Assembly (NCBI RefSeq): GCF_014836935.1
Contig: NZ_JACSPW010000015.1
Location: 36,353 to 100,352, forward strand
Origin: Solibacillus merdavium
Lineage (GTDB): Bacteria > Bacillota > Bacilli > Bacillales_A > Planococcaceae
Length of the DNA: 64,000 nt
Direction of reading: 5' to 3'
Shown: positions 52,785 through 61,242 of the stretch, piece after piece
How the letters are laid out: every line of letters begins with the position of its first letter
Position numbering within the stretch: position 1 is the first letter of the stretch
The notes under the pieces: model-generated
The model's input: only the letters and a program-made list of their open reading frames with translations
Database searches by the model: none
What the model was told of the DNA's origin: nothing
Program-made: the position numbers and the translations under genes

Positions 52785-53762
52785 CTATTTAGTCCAAACT
52801 TTATCTTGGATAGTTACTTCTACTGGAATCAATTTTAGTTCGAAGTATTTATCCGCCTGTTTTTGCTGTGTTTCAATAATTTCGTCTGTAATTTCGGATG
52901 CACCGAATGTACGACGGTTAATTTGCTTACTAATAACCTCTTCTTTAATGCCAAGTGCTTCAGACATAATCGCGATTACTTCCTCGCGATTTTCGTTAGC
53001 CCATTTATCGGACTCATCAATTTTTTCTAAAATGAACTCGACTAGCTCTGGATAATTATCAACAAATGTTTCTGTTGCAAAATAGAATGTACGGTTAGGG
53101 TAGCCGTCGATATCCCCGTTTACTAATGTAATAGAATCTGTTTCAAGCTCTGCCGATGCAAAGAATGGATCGTAAGAAGCTAAAGCATCGATTTGCCCTG
53201 TTTCAAATAATGCACGACCTTGTGCTGCATCCTCAGGATATACCCACTCTACATCATCCACTGTTAAACCGACTGACTCTAGAGCAAGTACTGTAGAATA
53301 ATGATGGTTACCACCTTTTAAAGCGCCAACTTTTTTACCTTTTAAATCTTCAAGCTTTGTGATGCCTGATTTTTTTAATACGACAATTCCAACACCTTCT
53401 GGATTTGGATTATCTGCCCCTACGTAGTAGAAAGGCTTATTGGAAGCTTGAGCGAAAATACCAGGGCCATCCGCAGCGTGACCGAAATGAATTGCCCCCG
53501 CATAAATGCCCTCCATTAAAGTATTACCGTGTGTGAATAATTCCCATTTAATCTCTAAATCTTTTTCTTTAGCAGCTTCATCTAAAATACCTGATTCTTT
53601 TAAAATGTGTAATGTATTCCCTTTTTGATAGCCAATATTGATTGTCTTTAACTCTTTCCCTTGTGCATTACCTGTTGATGCGCCGTCCTTTTCATCGGAT
53701 GAACATGCAGTTAACACTGCTAATACTAAAAATAAACCAAATACTGATAATAGCTTTTTCAT
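52785..53762 (-). CDS. ssuA: Aliphatic sulfonate-type substrate-binding lipoprotein (SsuA-like)
   Basis: A 325-residue lipoprotein with signal peptide and lipobox LTAC (Cys20). The mature protein is an SsuA/NMT1-like type II binding fold: TINIGYQKGNTLHILKESG, GAIHFGHAADGPGIFAQAS, KPFYYVGADNPNPEGVGIVV, GKKVGALKGGNHHYSTVLAL and a DALASYDPFFASAE segment. These match aliphatic sulfonate-binding proteins closely. The substrate could also be another organosulfur compound. Its operon partners are ssuC, ssuB and a VOC-family protein; no SsuD monooxygenase gene is present here. Confidence 0.83.
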   Translation of the reverse strand: MKKLLSVFGLFLVLAVLTACSSDEKDGASTGNAQGKELKTINIGYQKGNTLHILKESGILDEAAKEKDLEIKWELFTHGNTLMEGIYAGAIHFGHAADGPGIFAQASNKPFYYVGADNPNPEGVGIVVLKKSGITKLEDLKGKKVGALKGGNHHYSTVLALESVGLTVDDVEWVYPEDAAQGRALFETGQIDALASYDPFFASAELETDSITLVNGDIDGYPNRTFYFATETFVDNYPELVEFILEKIDESDKWANENREEVIAIMSEALGIKEEVISKQINRRTFGASEITDEIIETQQKQADKYFELKLIPVEVTIQDKVWTK

Positions 53763-53778
53763 TATTTATCCTCCATTT

Positions 53779-54585
53779 TTAAACAAATCGATAAAGTGCA
53801 TTTGTAATTTCTTCTACCTTTTGTGTAGCTCCTTTAAATTGAAGCGCGAAAAGTCTTTCACCACCGGCTTCCAGTACGTCTGCAACTACACCTTTTCCAA
53901 GCGGCTCATACAGTACAATATCGCCACCTTGTAATGATAGGCGTTGCACTTTTGAATTCCACTCTTCATCTATATAACTTGCGCCTTTTTCAAGCTGTAA
54001 TAGCGTTGACCAAAGTGCTGCTGTTTCTTCAATATTACGGACAGCAAATGCTGCACCGTCTACTTGAACATCACCTAGCGTATGGGGTGCAATTACTCCG
54101 CGTGCTGTTAGATCCTCAAGTCGCTCATTATCTTTTTCATCCCACTCGATAAAGAAAGGTAAATGTAATGATTCATCTTGTTTGCCTGCGAATAATAATT
54201 TCCAAGTGACCAATGTGCCATCTGGGCGAGTACGACTGAAATCAGTCGGACCATTCACTTCCAGCCCTTGTGCTTTAAAGTGTTCTGCTAGCTCCTGTAA
54301 ATTATCTGAACGAAGTGCAATACGCTGTGGGCCAGACTGTAGATTATTTTCGATGAATGTATCACGTAGGCTGTATTTTACGCTGCCGGCTTCTTTTACA
54401 AGTGCTTCATCAAAGATGCCGATTAACTCTACATAACTTAAATCAAAGTAGCTAAGTGTGTTGTAAGTGCCTAAATTTTCATGACGCCCCCCTTGAACAG
54501 CGTGCAAGCCTAACTTTTGAAATGCCTCTGCTGCTTTTGTTGGGTCAGGCGTTAAATGGACAAAATGATCGAACTGTAATGTCAT
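53779..54585 (-). CDS. VOC-family (glyoxalase-like) protein, first gene of sulfonate operon
   Basis: A 268-residue protein with two related VOC (beta-alpha-beta) halves: DHFVHLTPDPTKAAEAFQKLGLHAVQGGRHENLGT and later VRNIEETAALWSTLLQL. It resembles the Glyoxalase-like (Glyoxalase_3) family with a GGRHE metal-binding-like motif near residue 30. The enzymatic role is unknown. It is 16 bases upstream of ssuA, so it is very probably cotranscribed and may process or bind the imported sulfur compound. The start at 54585 follows GAGGAGA. Confidence 0.75.
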   Translation of the reverse strand: MTLQFDHFVHLTPDPTKAAEAFQKLGLHAVQGGRHENLGTYNTLSYFDLSYVELIGIFDEALVKEAGSVKYSLRDTFIENNLQSGPQRIALRSDNLQELAEHFKAQGLEVNGPTDFSRTRPDGTLVTWKLLFAGKQDESLHLPFFIEWDEKDNERLEDLTARGVIAPHTLGDVQVDGAAFAVRNIEETAALWSTLLQLEKGASYIDEEWNSKVQRLSLQGGDIVLYEPLGKGVVADVLEAGGERLFALQFKGATQKVEEITNALYRFV

Positions 54586-54956
54586 ATATATCGTCTCCTC
54601 ACAATCTAATAAATTCAAAATTATTATAAACAAATAGATTTAGTTGGTTTAGTGGCAAGAACTAAAGGTACGTTCAATTCCAGCTTATTTAAATGTTAAG
54701 GATTCATTAACTATAATCCCTATAAATTTAATACACATTAACTTAGTACTACTTTAAATATTGCGGTACGAAAAGTCAACATAAAATTCAGAAAAATTAA
54801 ATATCTCAATAGGGTTAAGGGGGGGATTAACAGGACCCTGTAATAATAAAAAGAAAATGACTGCTTAATCCCATCTTTATTTCCTTCTAACCATCCCTAA
54901 AAATTTCTGTTACACTAAATTTACAGTAAATTCTAACAATTTAAAGGGGGAGCTTT
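54586..54956. other. Non-coding divergent promoter region
   Basis: About 370 AT-rich bases between the divergent VOC/ssu operon and the DD-carboxypeptidase gene. An inverted repeat GGGATTAA … TTAATCCC (about 54825 and 54865) is present. I checked for an S-box (SAM) leader because sulfur genes often have one and did not find its core motifs. Confidence 0.4.
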
Positions 54957-56351
54957 ATGGAAGAAGTTAGGGAGATAGCTTTAAATGAAAATATTATTGC
55001 TACGCTAGATACTATTGTCGAAACTGTTTTAGGAAGTGACAAAGCAACCATTACATTGAGAGATCGGGCTTCGGGGGAAATTATATATTCATATCGAGGG
55101 GAGCATTTAATGCGTCCGGCTTCCAATATGAAAATCATCACCGGGGCAACTGCGTTATCTGAGCTAGGGTTGGATTTCCGATTCAAAACAGAACTTTATC
55201 TGGACGGGCAAATTGAGGATGGCACATTGTACGGGGATATTTACATAAAAGGCTACGGAGACCCTACAATAAATGAAGCAACACTCAAGCTTTTTGCGCA
55301 GAAGCTGTCGGAACAAGATATTCAAAAGGCAACCGGGATGATCATAGGCGACGATACATATTTTACAGGAGATACATTGCCGCCGGGTGTTGACGAGGAG
55401 GGGGAGACGCATTATTATGGGGCGCGGATTTCACCCATTACGATGTCACCGAACGATGATTTTGATGCAAGTACGATTATTATAGAAGTGACTGCGCGTA
55501 ACGTAGGAGAGCAGCCGGACTATGTAGTCATTCCCCATTTGAGCGGGATGCAGATTTTTAATGAGGCACTCACAGTAGTAAATGATAGAGAAAATACGCT
55601 TGAAATTCGTCGCATTAATAATACAAATCAAATCAAAATCACAGGTGAAATTCCTGAAGGGGAAAGTGCAAAAGTATGGGTATCACATCAGGACCCAACA
55701 AAAAATACGCTGCAATTTTTCAAAGTGTTATGTGAACAGGTGGGCATACAATTCAGTGAACAGTGTAGGATAGTAAATGGTATTATTCCTCAACAAGCGG
55801 ATCTTATTTATACGCACGAATCTGAAACGCTTGAGGAAATGTTCTCTATTTTTATGAAGCTCAGCAATAATAGTATGGCGGATATTTTTGTGAAGACAAT
55901 GGGGAAACTTCAGCACGGAGTAGGGGATTACGCGCATGGTCTGCAAGTTGTACAGGCCTACTTGGAAAAGCATCAAAATAATTTTGAGGCATGGCAGTTT
56001 GTCGACGGATCAGGGCTTTCGCATGGCATCCGCCTCCATTCAAATGGCATCTCACAGCTATTGTTTAAGCTTCAGAAAGAGCCTTACTTCCCTCAGTTTT
56101 TCGCTTCACTACCGGTTGCAGGGAATACGGATCGTCTCATCGGCGGTACATTAAAGGATCGTTTTTTGGAGCCGGAATTACAAAATACGATATTCGCCAA
56201 AACAGGATATATTCATGAAGTAAACACTTTATCCGGTTATGTAACAGGGGAAAGTGGAAGAGACTATATTTTCTCCATTATGCTTGAAGGCCGAGAAGAA
56301 GGAATTCCTTTTTTAGATGAAGGATTAAAGTCAATGATTGTTTATTTATAA
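54957..56351 (+). CDS. D-alanyl-D-alanine carboxypeptidase/PBP4-like (S13 family)
   Basis: A 464-residue serine peptidase of the DacB/PBP4 class. All three catalytic motifs are present: SxxK (PASNMK, Ser56 and Lys59), SxN (KLSNNSM) and KTG (FAKTGYI), with the insertion domain between the first two. These enzymes cleave D-Ala-D-Ala peptides in peptidoglycan outside the membrane. Unexpectedly there is no signal peptide or membrane helix at the N-terminus and no better upstream start. The ribosome site AAGGGGGAG precedes the ATG. Either export is non-classical or the protein acts on cytoplasmic or released substrates. Confidence 0.82.
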   Translation: MEEVREIALNENIIATLDTIVETVLGSDKATITLRDRASGEIIYSYRGEHLMRPASNMKIITGATALSELGLDFRFKTELYLDGQIEDGTLYGDIYIKGYGDPTINEATLKLFAQKLSEQDIQKATGMIIGDDTYFTGDTLPPGVDEEGETHYYGARISPITMSPNDDFDASTIIIEVTARNVGEQPDYVVIPHLSGMQIFNEALTVVNDRENTLEIRRINNTNQIKITGEIPEGESAKVWVSHQDPTKNTLQFFKVLCEQVGIQFSEQCRIVNGIIPQQADLIYTHESETLEEMFSIFMKLSNNSMADIFVKTMGKLQHGVGDYAHGLQVVQAYLEKHQNNFEAWQFVDGSGLSHGIRLHSNGISQLLFKLQKEPYFPQFFASLPVAGNTDRLIGGTLKDRFLEPELQNTIFAKTGYIHEVNTLSGYVTGESGRDYIFSIMLEGREEGIPFLDEGLKSMIVYL

Positions 56352-56417
56352 CTATATGAAACAAATAATTCTGAAACTTTTTTGTACAACACCCGTAAAA
56401 CAATAAGGGGGTGCACA

Positions 56418-57542
56418 ATGAAGAAAAGAATTGAAGCTATTGACGCATTAAGAGGGTTTTCGCTATTAGGAATACTCATTGCGAATATGCTGTATTTTCA
56501 ATACAGTGATATAACGCAAAATACAATAGATCCGACAACTTGGTGGGATAAAGGGGCATTTTATTTCACAAAAATATTTGTAGAAGCTTCATTTTATCCG
56601 ATATTTGGATTTTTGTTTGGATACGGCATTATTTTATTTATTCGCACGTTGGAAAATCGGGATTTAAAAACAAGAGGTCCATTATGGCGGCGTGCCATTG
56701 GTTTAATGATTTTAGGCGTCTTACATATTGCTTTTGTATGGGATGGCGACATTTTATTTACTTATGGTGCAGGTCTAATCATCATCATGTTATTTATTAA
56801 ACGTAAGGTAAAAACTCTGCTCATTTGGGCAACGGTTATGACATTATTAATGGCACCACTATTATTACTGAAAACGGATTTCTTGGCACTTGCAGCAAAT
56901 GAGGATATTGTCGCTGTTTTAGCAAGCGGTACCTACTGGGAAGTTGTCCAGCAACGCATCGGAATTACTGAAGATATTCCATTTTTCATTGTATTACTAG
57001 TCATACCTATTGCGGTTGGTTTTATGGCTTTACTGTCCTTTTTCGTCATTGGCCCATTCGTATTATTAGGAATGGCTGCAGCCAAAACAGATTTCTTTGC
57101 GAATATTAGTGGGAAAACAGTATTATTAAAACGGTTAGCATTATTAATTCCAATAGGTCTGGCCTGTAAAGCATTGTTATTTTGGGACCACTTTGCCGGA
57201 AAGCTGTTATATGGTGCAGGGACATATATGCTGGCACTTGGTTATATGGCGCTCTTTACGCTCCTTTATTTAGCCAATCATGAAAGCAAGTTATCTAAAG
57301 CATTTGCAAGCGTTGGCCGTTTATCGTTAACGAATTACTTAATGCAGTCGCTAATTTTTACAACGATTTTCTACGGATACGGATTAGGTTTCTTCGGGGA
57401 GCTGGGCGTCGCAATTGGGTTGGTTCTTGCAGTTGCTTTCTATGCCATTCAACTTTTCGTCTCCACACTTTATTCAAAACGCTTTTCGATTGGCCCAGTA
57501 GAATGGTTGCTTCGTAAATTCATTTATTTAGGGAAAGGTTGA
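56418..57542 (+). CDS. DUF418 domain membrane protein (paralogue)
   Basis: A 374-residue polytopic protein. It begins RIEAIDALRGFSLLGILIAN and ends in the DUF418 block (FASVGRLSLTNYLMQSLIF … FSIGPVEWLLRKF), with about 9-10 helices. It is clearly related to the protein at 26870. The start at 56418 follows AAGGGGG; the frame upstream to 56382 precedes the ribosome site. It is 66 bases after the carboxypeptidase gene and may share its transcript. Function unknown; fold related to membrane acyltransferases. Confidence 0.8.
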   Translation: MKKRIEAIDALRGFSLLGILIANMLYFQYSDITQNTIDPTTWWDKGAFYFTKIFVEASFYPIFGFLFGYGIILFIRTLENRDLKTRGPLWRRAIGLMILGVLHIAFVWDGDILFTYGAGLIIIMLFIKRKVKTLLIWATVMTLLMAPLLLLKTDFLALAANEDIVAVLASGTYWEVVQQRIGITEDIPFFIVLLVIPIAVGFMALLSFFVIGPFVLLGMAAAKTDFFANISGKTVLLKRLALLIPIGLACKALLFWDHFAGKLLYGAGTYMLALGYMALFTLLYLANHESKLSKAFASVGRLSLTNYLMQSLIFTTIFYGYGLGFFGELGVAIGLVLAVAFYAIQLFVSTLYSKRFSIGPVEWLLRKFIYLGKG

Positions 57543-57584
57543 AGGAAGATGTTGTTAGAAATGACTTCCGAAATTTTTGCCCAT

Positions 57585-57774
57585 AAATAAGCGGAGATTT
57601 TACCGTTATTTGCGGATTGAACCTGTTTTTACAGGAAATAAAGGAAGATTTTCCGCTTATTCATCGAAAAAATAACCATTTTCATGTTTTTTAGTGTAAT
57701 AAGCGGAATCTCTCCGCTTATTCTGGTAGTTTTTTAGTTAATTTTCATAATAAGGGAAATTCCTCCCTTTATTT
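57585..57774. repeat. Four-palindrome intergenic array, copy 2
   Basis: Palindromes at 57585-57611, 57636-57662, 57697-57722 and 57748-57774. Units 1-3 are variants of AATAAGCGGA…TCCGCTTATT and unit 4 is AATAAGGGAAAT…CTCCCTTTATT. Each matches the corresponding unit of copy 1 at 47911-48101 in order and spacing. As in copy 1, it directly follows an operon on the + strand and precedes a terminator hairpin. Confidence 0.75.
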
Positions 57775-57798
57775 TTATGGAGGGACTAAAATTCAAAA

Positions 57799-57830
57799 AA
57801 AGTGCCCTCGAAAAAAGGGTGCTTTTTTTA
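57799..57830 (+). terminator. Terminator before the second ECF sigma gene
   Basis: AAAGTGCCCT pairs with AGGGTGCTTT (G-T pairs tolerated) around CGAAAA, with T7 after. Confidence 0.7.
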
Positions 57831-57836
57831 TTTTAA

Positions 57837-57863
57837 TGAAACTATTTTTTAATTACACAGGTC
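57837..57863 (+). promoter_or_regulatory. Candidate autoregulatory ECF promoter
   Basis: TGAAAC (57837-57842), 17 bases, GGTC (57860-57863) resembles the ECF promoter pattern (TGAAAC, 16-17 bases, CGTC) and lies 29 bases before the sigma gene. Confidence 0.5.
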
Positions 57864-57891
57864 TAACGGTTAATCGGGAAAGGAGGCAGCT

Positions 57892-58407
57892 ATGAATTTG
57901 CGAACATTTGAAGAGATTGTACATTCACATGGCGATTATATACTGCGCCTTTGTTATACATATACGAAAGACTGGCAAATGGCTGAGGACCTGACCCAGG
58001 AAACCTTTATCCGTTTTTACACGGCACAGGAAAAGTTCAGACAGGAAGCCGATGTAAAAACCTATTTATATCGCATTGCGGTCAATCGCTGCAAAACTTA
58101 TTTGGCGAGCTGGCGTTATAAACAAACACAGCTGATCGAGATTGGCCAAAAATTAATTTCAAAAGATAATGTCGCCTTACAAATAGAGCGAAAAGATGAG
58201 GCAAAACAGCTGTATGAAAAAATAGAAGGGCTACCTGTAAAATACCGGGAAGTACTCGTATTTTATCATTATTTTGATTGGACAACAGCACAAATTGCAG
58301 AGCTACTCAGTTGTTCAGAAAATACGGTGAAAACGCGGCTGAGGCGTGGGAGACAGCAACTTAGTCAACTATTGGAGAAAGGGGGCATAACGGATGGATC
58401 CGATTAA
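57892..58407 (+). CDS. ECF-type RNA polymerase sigma factor
   Basis: A 171-residue ECF sigma factor. Region 2 (about 10-75) contains YTYTKDWQMAEDLTQETFIRFY and KTYLYRIAVNRCKTYL. Region 4 (about 110-165) has LPVKYREVLVFYHYFDW, then IAELLSCSENTVKTRLRRGRQQL as the helix-turn-helix. It overlaps the next membrane-protein gene by 14 bases, the common sigma/anti-sigma arrangement, and a candidate self-recognised promoter is upstream. It is not closely similar to the sigma factor at 259-747. Confidence 0.87.
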   Translation: MNLRTFEEIVHSHGDYILRLCYTYTKDWQMAEDLTQETFIRFYTAQEKFRQEADVKTYLYRIAVNRCKTYLASWRYKQTQLIEIGQKLISKDNVALQIERKDEAKQLYEKIEGLPVKYREVLVFYHYFDWTTAQIAELLSCSENTVKTRLRRGRQQLSQLLEKGGITDGSD

Positions 58408-59590
58408 AAAAGTGCTGACAGATGAGCTGGAAGGAAAAAAGCTATCACAAGAAGCAAAACAAAAAATTTTAACAATGAAACCGCGTAAAAAGAGAAATTT
58501 CATCCCGCAAATTGCGGCTATCTGTATATGTGCTGTCGCGCTGTTTTTATTTTTAACGAATACGGAAAAGAAGGCGCCGCAAATGGAAGCAGCTAATGCG
58601 ATGTTCGGCCCTGTAGACGAAGCCATTGTAGACTATTTTAATAAAGAATCACCGAAGCTACAAATGGAGCCTGGAAAACAGGAGGATCCGTTTCATAATG
58701 GGGACGCCTATTTAATGCGACTTGCCCTTGAACAGAATAGTGGTCAATTTTATAGTGACTCCTCATTGACGAAAAGTGAACGCTACATAGTCAGTGAGCT
58801 GTTGCATTATATACAAGAAGCAATTTGGCACAATAACACTAGGGTAGAAGTCAACCCAGTTCAATCGATCGATCAGCTTGTAGAACAGGCACCGGCACTT
58901 ATTTCACAGTTAAAGCCGAATGTTGAAATGCCCTATATGAAAACAGTGGACGAAAAACAACAGCAATGGAATTATACTTCGTTTGATAAGAAAAGGTGGA
59001 TATCGTATGTAGTCGTTTTAGCTTTACTGTTGGCGGCTATTATTTATTTAATAAAGTACAAACATTTTATTATTGTAGCATTTGTGATCTTTTTAGCTTT
59101 GGTGTCCTTTTCACAACCATTTTGGCAACCTTTCAAAGATGTGAGCGCATATGATGAAAAGACATTGATCGAAGTTGTTGAACATGAATTGAAAAAAATG
59201 AATATACGAGTTGTTGGACAGCCGGAACTTCAATATGCCGCCTCGATTCATAAAGTAAGAACAGCACTTGTCTCCTTTGAGGATGGCATGACGGTACTAG
59301 CTGAATTCGATTATAATAATGGCCGATATATAAATCACGGTATGACATGGCATTCAGGTAATATTTTCAGTAATATATCGATCGTTCAAAATGAACAGAA
59401 TACTATCAATGTAATGGCTTTTAAAGCAGGTCATCATGTAGCAAAAGTCCGTATTGAAAATGAACAGAATTATTTGGCTGAAGCTACATTAAAAGAGCAG
59501 AAACCTACAATAATTTATTTTAAAACACCAAAGGGATTAAGCTCCTACTCTAGAGTCTACTTTGATGCTAATGGAGAACGGGTTCAATAA
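58394..59590 (+). CDS. Membrane partner/putative anti-sigma factor of the ECF sigma
   Basis: A 398-residue membrane protein of no family I can name. The cytoplasmic N-terminus (1-35, charged) is followed by a membrane helix (about 37-54), an extracellular segment, two further helices (about 200-240) and a C-terminal extracellular domain of about 150 residues rich in beta-like sequence. Start codon overlap with the ECF sigma gene makes it the likely anti-sigma factor or stress sensor. It lacks a recognisable zinc anti-sigma motif (HxxxCxxC). Monocistronic with the sigma gene; a terminator follows. Confidence 0.7.
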   Translation: MDPIKKVLTDELEGKKLSQEAKQKILTMKPRKKRNFIPQIAAICICAVALFLFLTNTEKKAPQMEAANAMFGPVDEAIVDYFNKESPKLQMEPGKQEDPFHNGDAYLMRLALEQNSGQFYSDSSLTKSERYIVSELLHYIQEAIWHNNTRVEVNPVQSIDQLVEQAPALISQLKPNVEMPYMKTVDEKQQQWNYTSFDKKRWISYVVVLALLLAAIIYLIKYKHFIIVAFVIFLALVSFSQPFWQPFKDVSAYDEKTLIEVVEHELKKMNIRVVGQPELQYAASIHKVRTALVSFEDGMTVLAEFDYNNGRYINHGMTWHSGNIFSNISIVQNEQNTINVMAFKAGHHVAKVRIENEQNYLAEATLKEQKPTIIYFKTPKGLSSYSRVYFDANGERVQ

Positions 59591-59593
59591 TGA

Positions 59594-59620
59594 AGAATAT
59601 AAGCGGAGTTTTCCTTCGTT
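59594..59620. repeat. Single-unit remnant of the palindrome array
   Basis: GAATATAAGCGGAG…TTCC TTCGTTT is a degenerate copy of one unit of the array seen at 47.9 and 57.6 kb, just after the anti-sigma gene. Confidence 0.45.
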
Positions 59621-59640
59621 TCATCCGCAATATAGATAAG

Positions 59641-59684
59641 CAAAAACATCCATTTCTCTTATGAAGGAAAAATGGATGTTTTTC
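59641..59684. terminator. Bidirectional terminator
   Basis: AAAACATCCATTT pairs with AAATGGATGTTTT around a 15-base loop, with T runs. It separates the convergent anti-sigma and ABC permease genes. Confidence 0.8.
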
Positions 59685-59716
59685 AGTTTGCCATGGTGGT
59701 CTTTTCATCTCATTAA

Positions 59717-60511
59717 TCACTGTTTTTCTAATACCTTCCGTTCAATCATTTCCACACCTTTATACATAATTGTTGCTAACACGATAATGATTAAAAGCGC
59801 CAAGAATACTAGTGTGAAGTTAAACACCTGGAAGCCTGAAATAATCAAGTAGCCGAGCCCGCTGGATGATACTAAAAACTCCCCTACAATAACCCCAACC
59901 CAGGATAGACCGACATTTACCTTTAGTGTTGAAATGATCGTCGGAGTAGAGGCAGGCAGAATAACATGGCGGAATGTTTCATATTTAGAAGCGCCAAAAA
60001 GCTGCATGACCTTCACATAATTTTCATTGACTTGCTGAAATGCTGAAAAAATAACAAGGGTTGAAATAATAACCGATATCAGTACACCCATTACAAGTAC
60101 TGCCAGCATATTCGGCCCGAAAATCACGAGGATAATCGGTCCAATCGCTACTTTAGGCATCGCATTCAATACGACAAGATAGGGGTCCATCACATCGGCA
60201 AATGTTTTCGATGACCACAAGGAGATAGCGAGCAATGTTCCGAATAATGTCCCTAGTATAAAGCCGACAACCGTCTCAAACATGGTTATCGCAATATGGG
60301 GAAACAATGACCCATCGCTTATTTTCGCGATGAACATGCTTCCAACTGCACGAGGACTACTGAAAATTAGTGGGTCCAGTATCCGGAAATGTGTAGTAAC
60401 TTCCCATAATAGAAGAAGACCAATAAGAATAACAAATTGAAAAGCGAATATTTTACGCTTTTCTTGACGTCGCTGCTCATTATATTGCTGTTGTAATTGA
60501 TCAATATTCAT
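59717..60511 (-). CDS. ABC transporter permease (SsuC/NMT1-type importer)
   Basis: A 264-residue permease with six helices. A basic, Gln-rich N-terminus (QLQQQYNEQRRQEKRK) precedes the first helix, and the EAA loop is at about 195-215 (VKVMQLFGASKYETFRHVILPAS). The arrangement SBP-ATPase-permease is that of B. subtilis ytlACD-type or thiamine-precursor/sulfonate importers. The start at 60511 lies inside the ATPase gene (11-base overlap); a longer frame to 60577 does so further. Confidence 0.8.
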   Translation of the reverse strand: MNIDQLQQQYNEQRRQEKRKIFAFQFVILIGLLLLWEVTTHFRILDPLIFSSPRAVGSMFIAKISDGSLFPHIAITMFETVVGFILGTLFGTLLAISLWSSKTFADVMDPYLVVLNAMPKVAIGPIILVIFGPNMLAVLVMGVLISVIISTLVIFSAFQQVNENYVKVMQLFGASKYETFRHVILPASTPTIISTLKVNVGLSWVGVIVGEFLVSSSGLGYLIISGFQVFNFTLVFLALLIIIVLATIMYKGVEMIERKVLEKQ

Positions 60512-61241
60512 CTGTATCAAGCTCCTCCCATATTTCTTGGAAAAGTACTTGAAAAGCAGGAGCGTTACGAGCATCAAATGGTGTAAGCTCGCGAATTTCC
60601 TGCGGGATGATGAAGCTTTTTAAAATAGTCCCTGGCCGTGCGCTGAAGATAAATACTTTATCGCTCATCGCAATAGCTTCACTAATATCATGCGTTACTA
60701 AAATGGTCGTTGTTGAAAACTGCTTTAACGTCTCCGATACAAAGTTTTCTAAAGATAGCTTTGATCGGAAATCGAGCGCGGAAAATGGTTCATCCAGGAG
60801 GAGTAATGTCGGTTTGACGGCAAGTGTGCGCGCAAGTGCAATACGTTGGCGCATCCCTCCGGATAGTTGTGGCGGGTATAATTTCTTTGTATGCGCTAAT
60901 TCGAATTGCTCCAAAAGTTCATCAACAATATCATGGTTTTCCCTTTTTAAAAGGGTTAGCCCGAGTGCTACATTCTCCTCGATTGTTTTCCACGGAAATA
61001 AAAAATCCTGCTGAAGCATATAACCAATTTCTACGTCTCCAGCAAATTGAATCTCACCGGCCGTTGGAGTTAACAAACCTGCAAGTAAAGAAAGAAGTGT
61101 CGATTTCCCGCACCCACTCGGACCTAAAAAAGAAACAAATTCACCCGCTCCAACTGAAAAATTTACATTTTCAAGGGCAGTTGCTACTTGCTGTTCCTTA
61201 AAAAAATGGTGAGTTACATTTTTTACATCTAAAAATGTCAT
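60501..61241 (-). CDS. ABC transporter ATP-binding protein (SsuB/NMT1-type)
   Basis: A 246-residue ATPase. Walker A GPSGCGKST, signature LSGGMRQRIALARTL and Walker B LLLLDEPFSALD are intact, and the protein belongs to the SsuB/TauB/ThiZ group. One base separates it from the binding protein gene and 11 overlap with the permease gene, so this is a tightly coupled operon. The substrate is set by the binding protein. Confidence 0.85.
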   Translation of the reverse strand: MTFLDVKNVTHHFFKEQQVATALENVNFSVGAGEFVSFLGPSGCGKSTLLSLLAGLLTPTAGEIQFAGDVEIGYMLQQDFLFPWKTIEENVALGLTLLKRENHDIVDELLEQFELAHTKKLYPPQLSGGMRQRIALARTLAVKPTLLLLDEPFSALDFRSKLSLENFVSETLKQFSTTTILVTHDISEAIAMSDKVFIFSARPGTILKSFIIPQEIRELTPFDARNAPAFQVLFQEIWEELDTDEY

Positions 61242-61242
61242 T

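Noticed and set aside
54586..54956. S-box (SAM) riboswitch before the sulfonate operon
   Set aside because: Looked for because of sulfur context; the conserved kink-turn and core motifs are absent.
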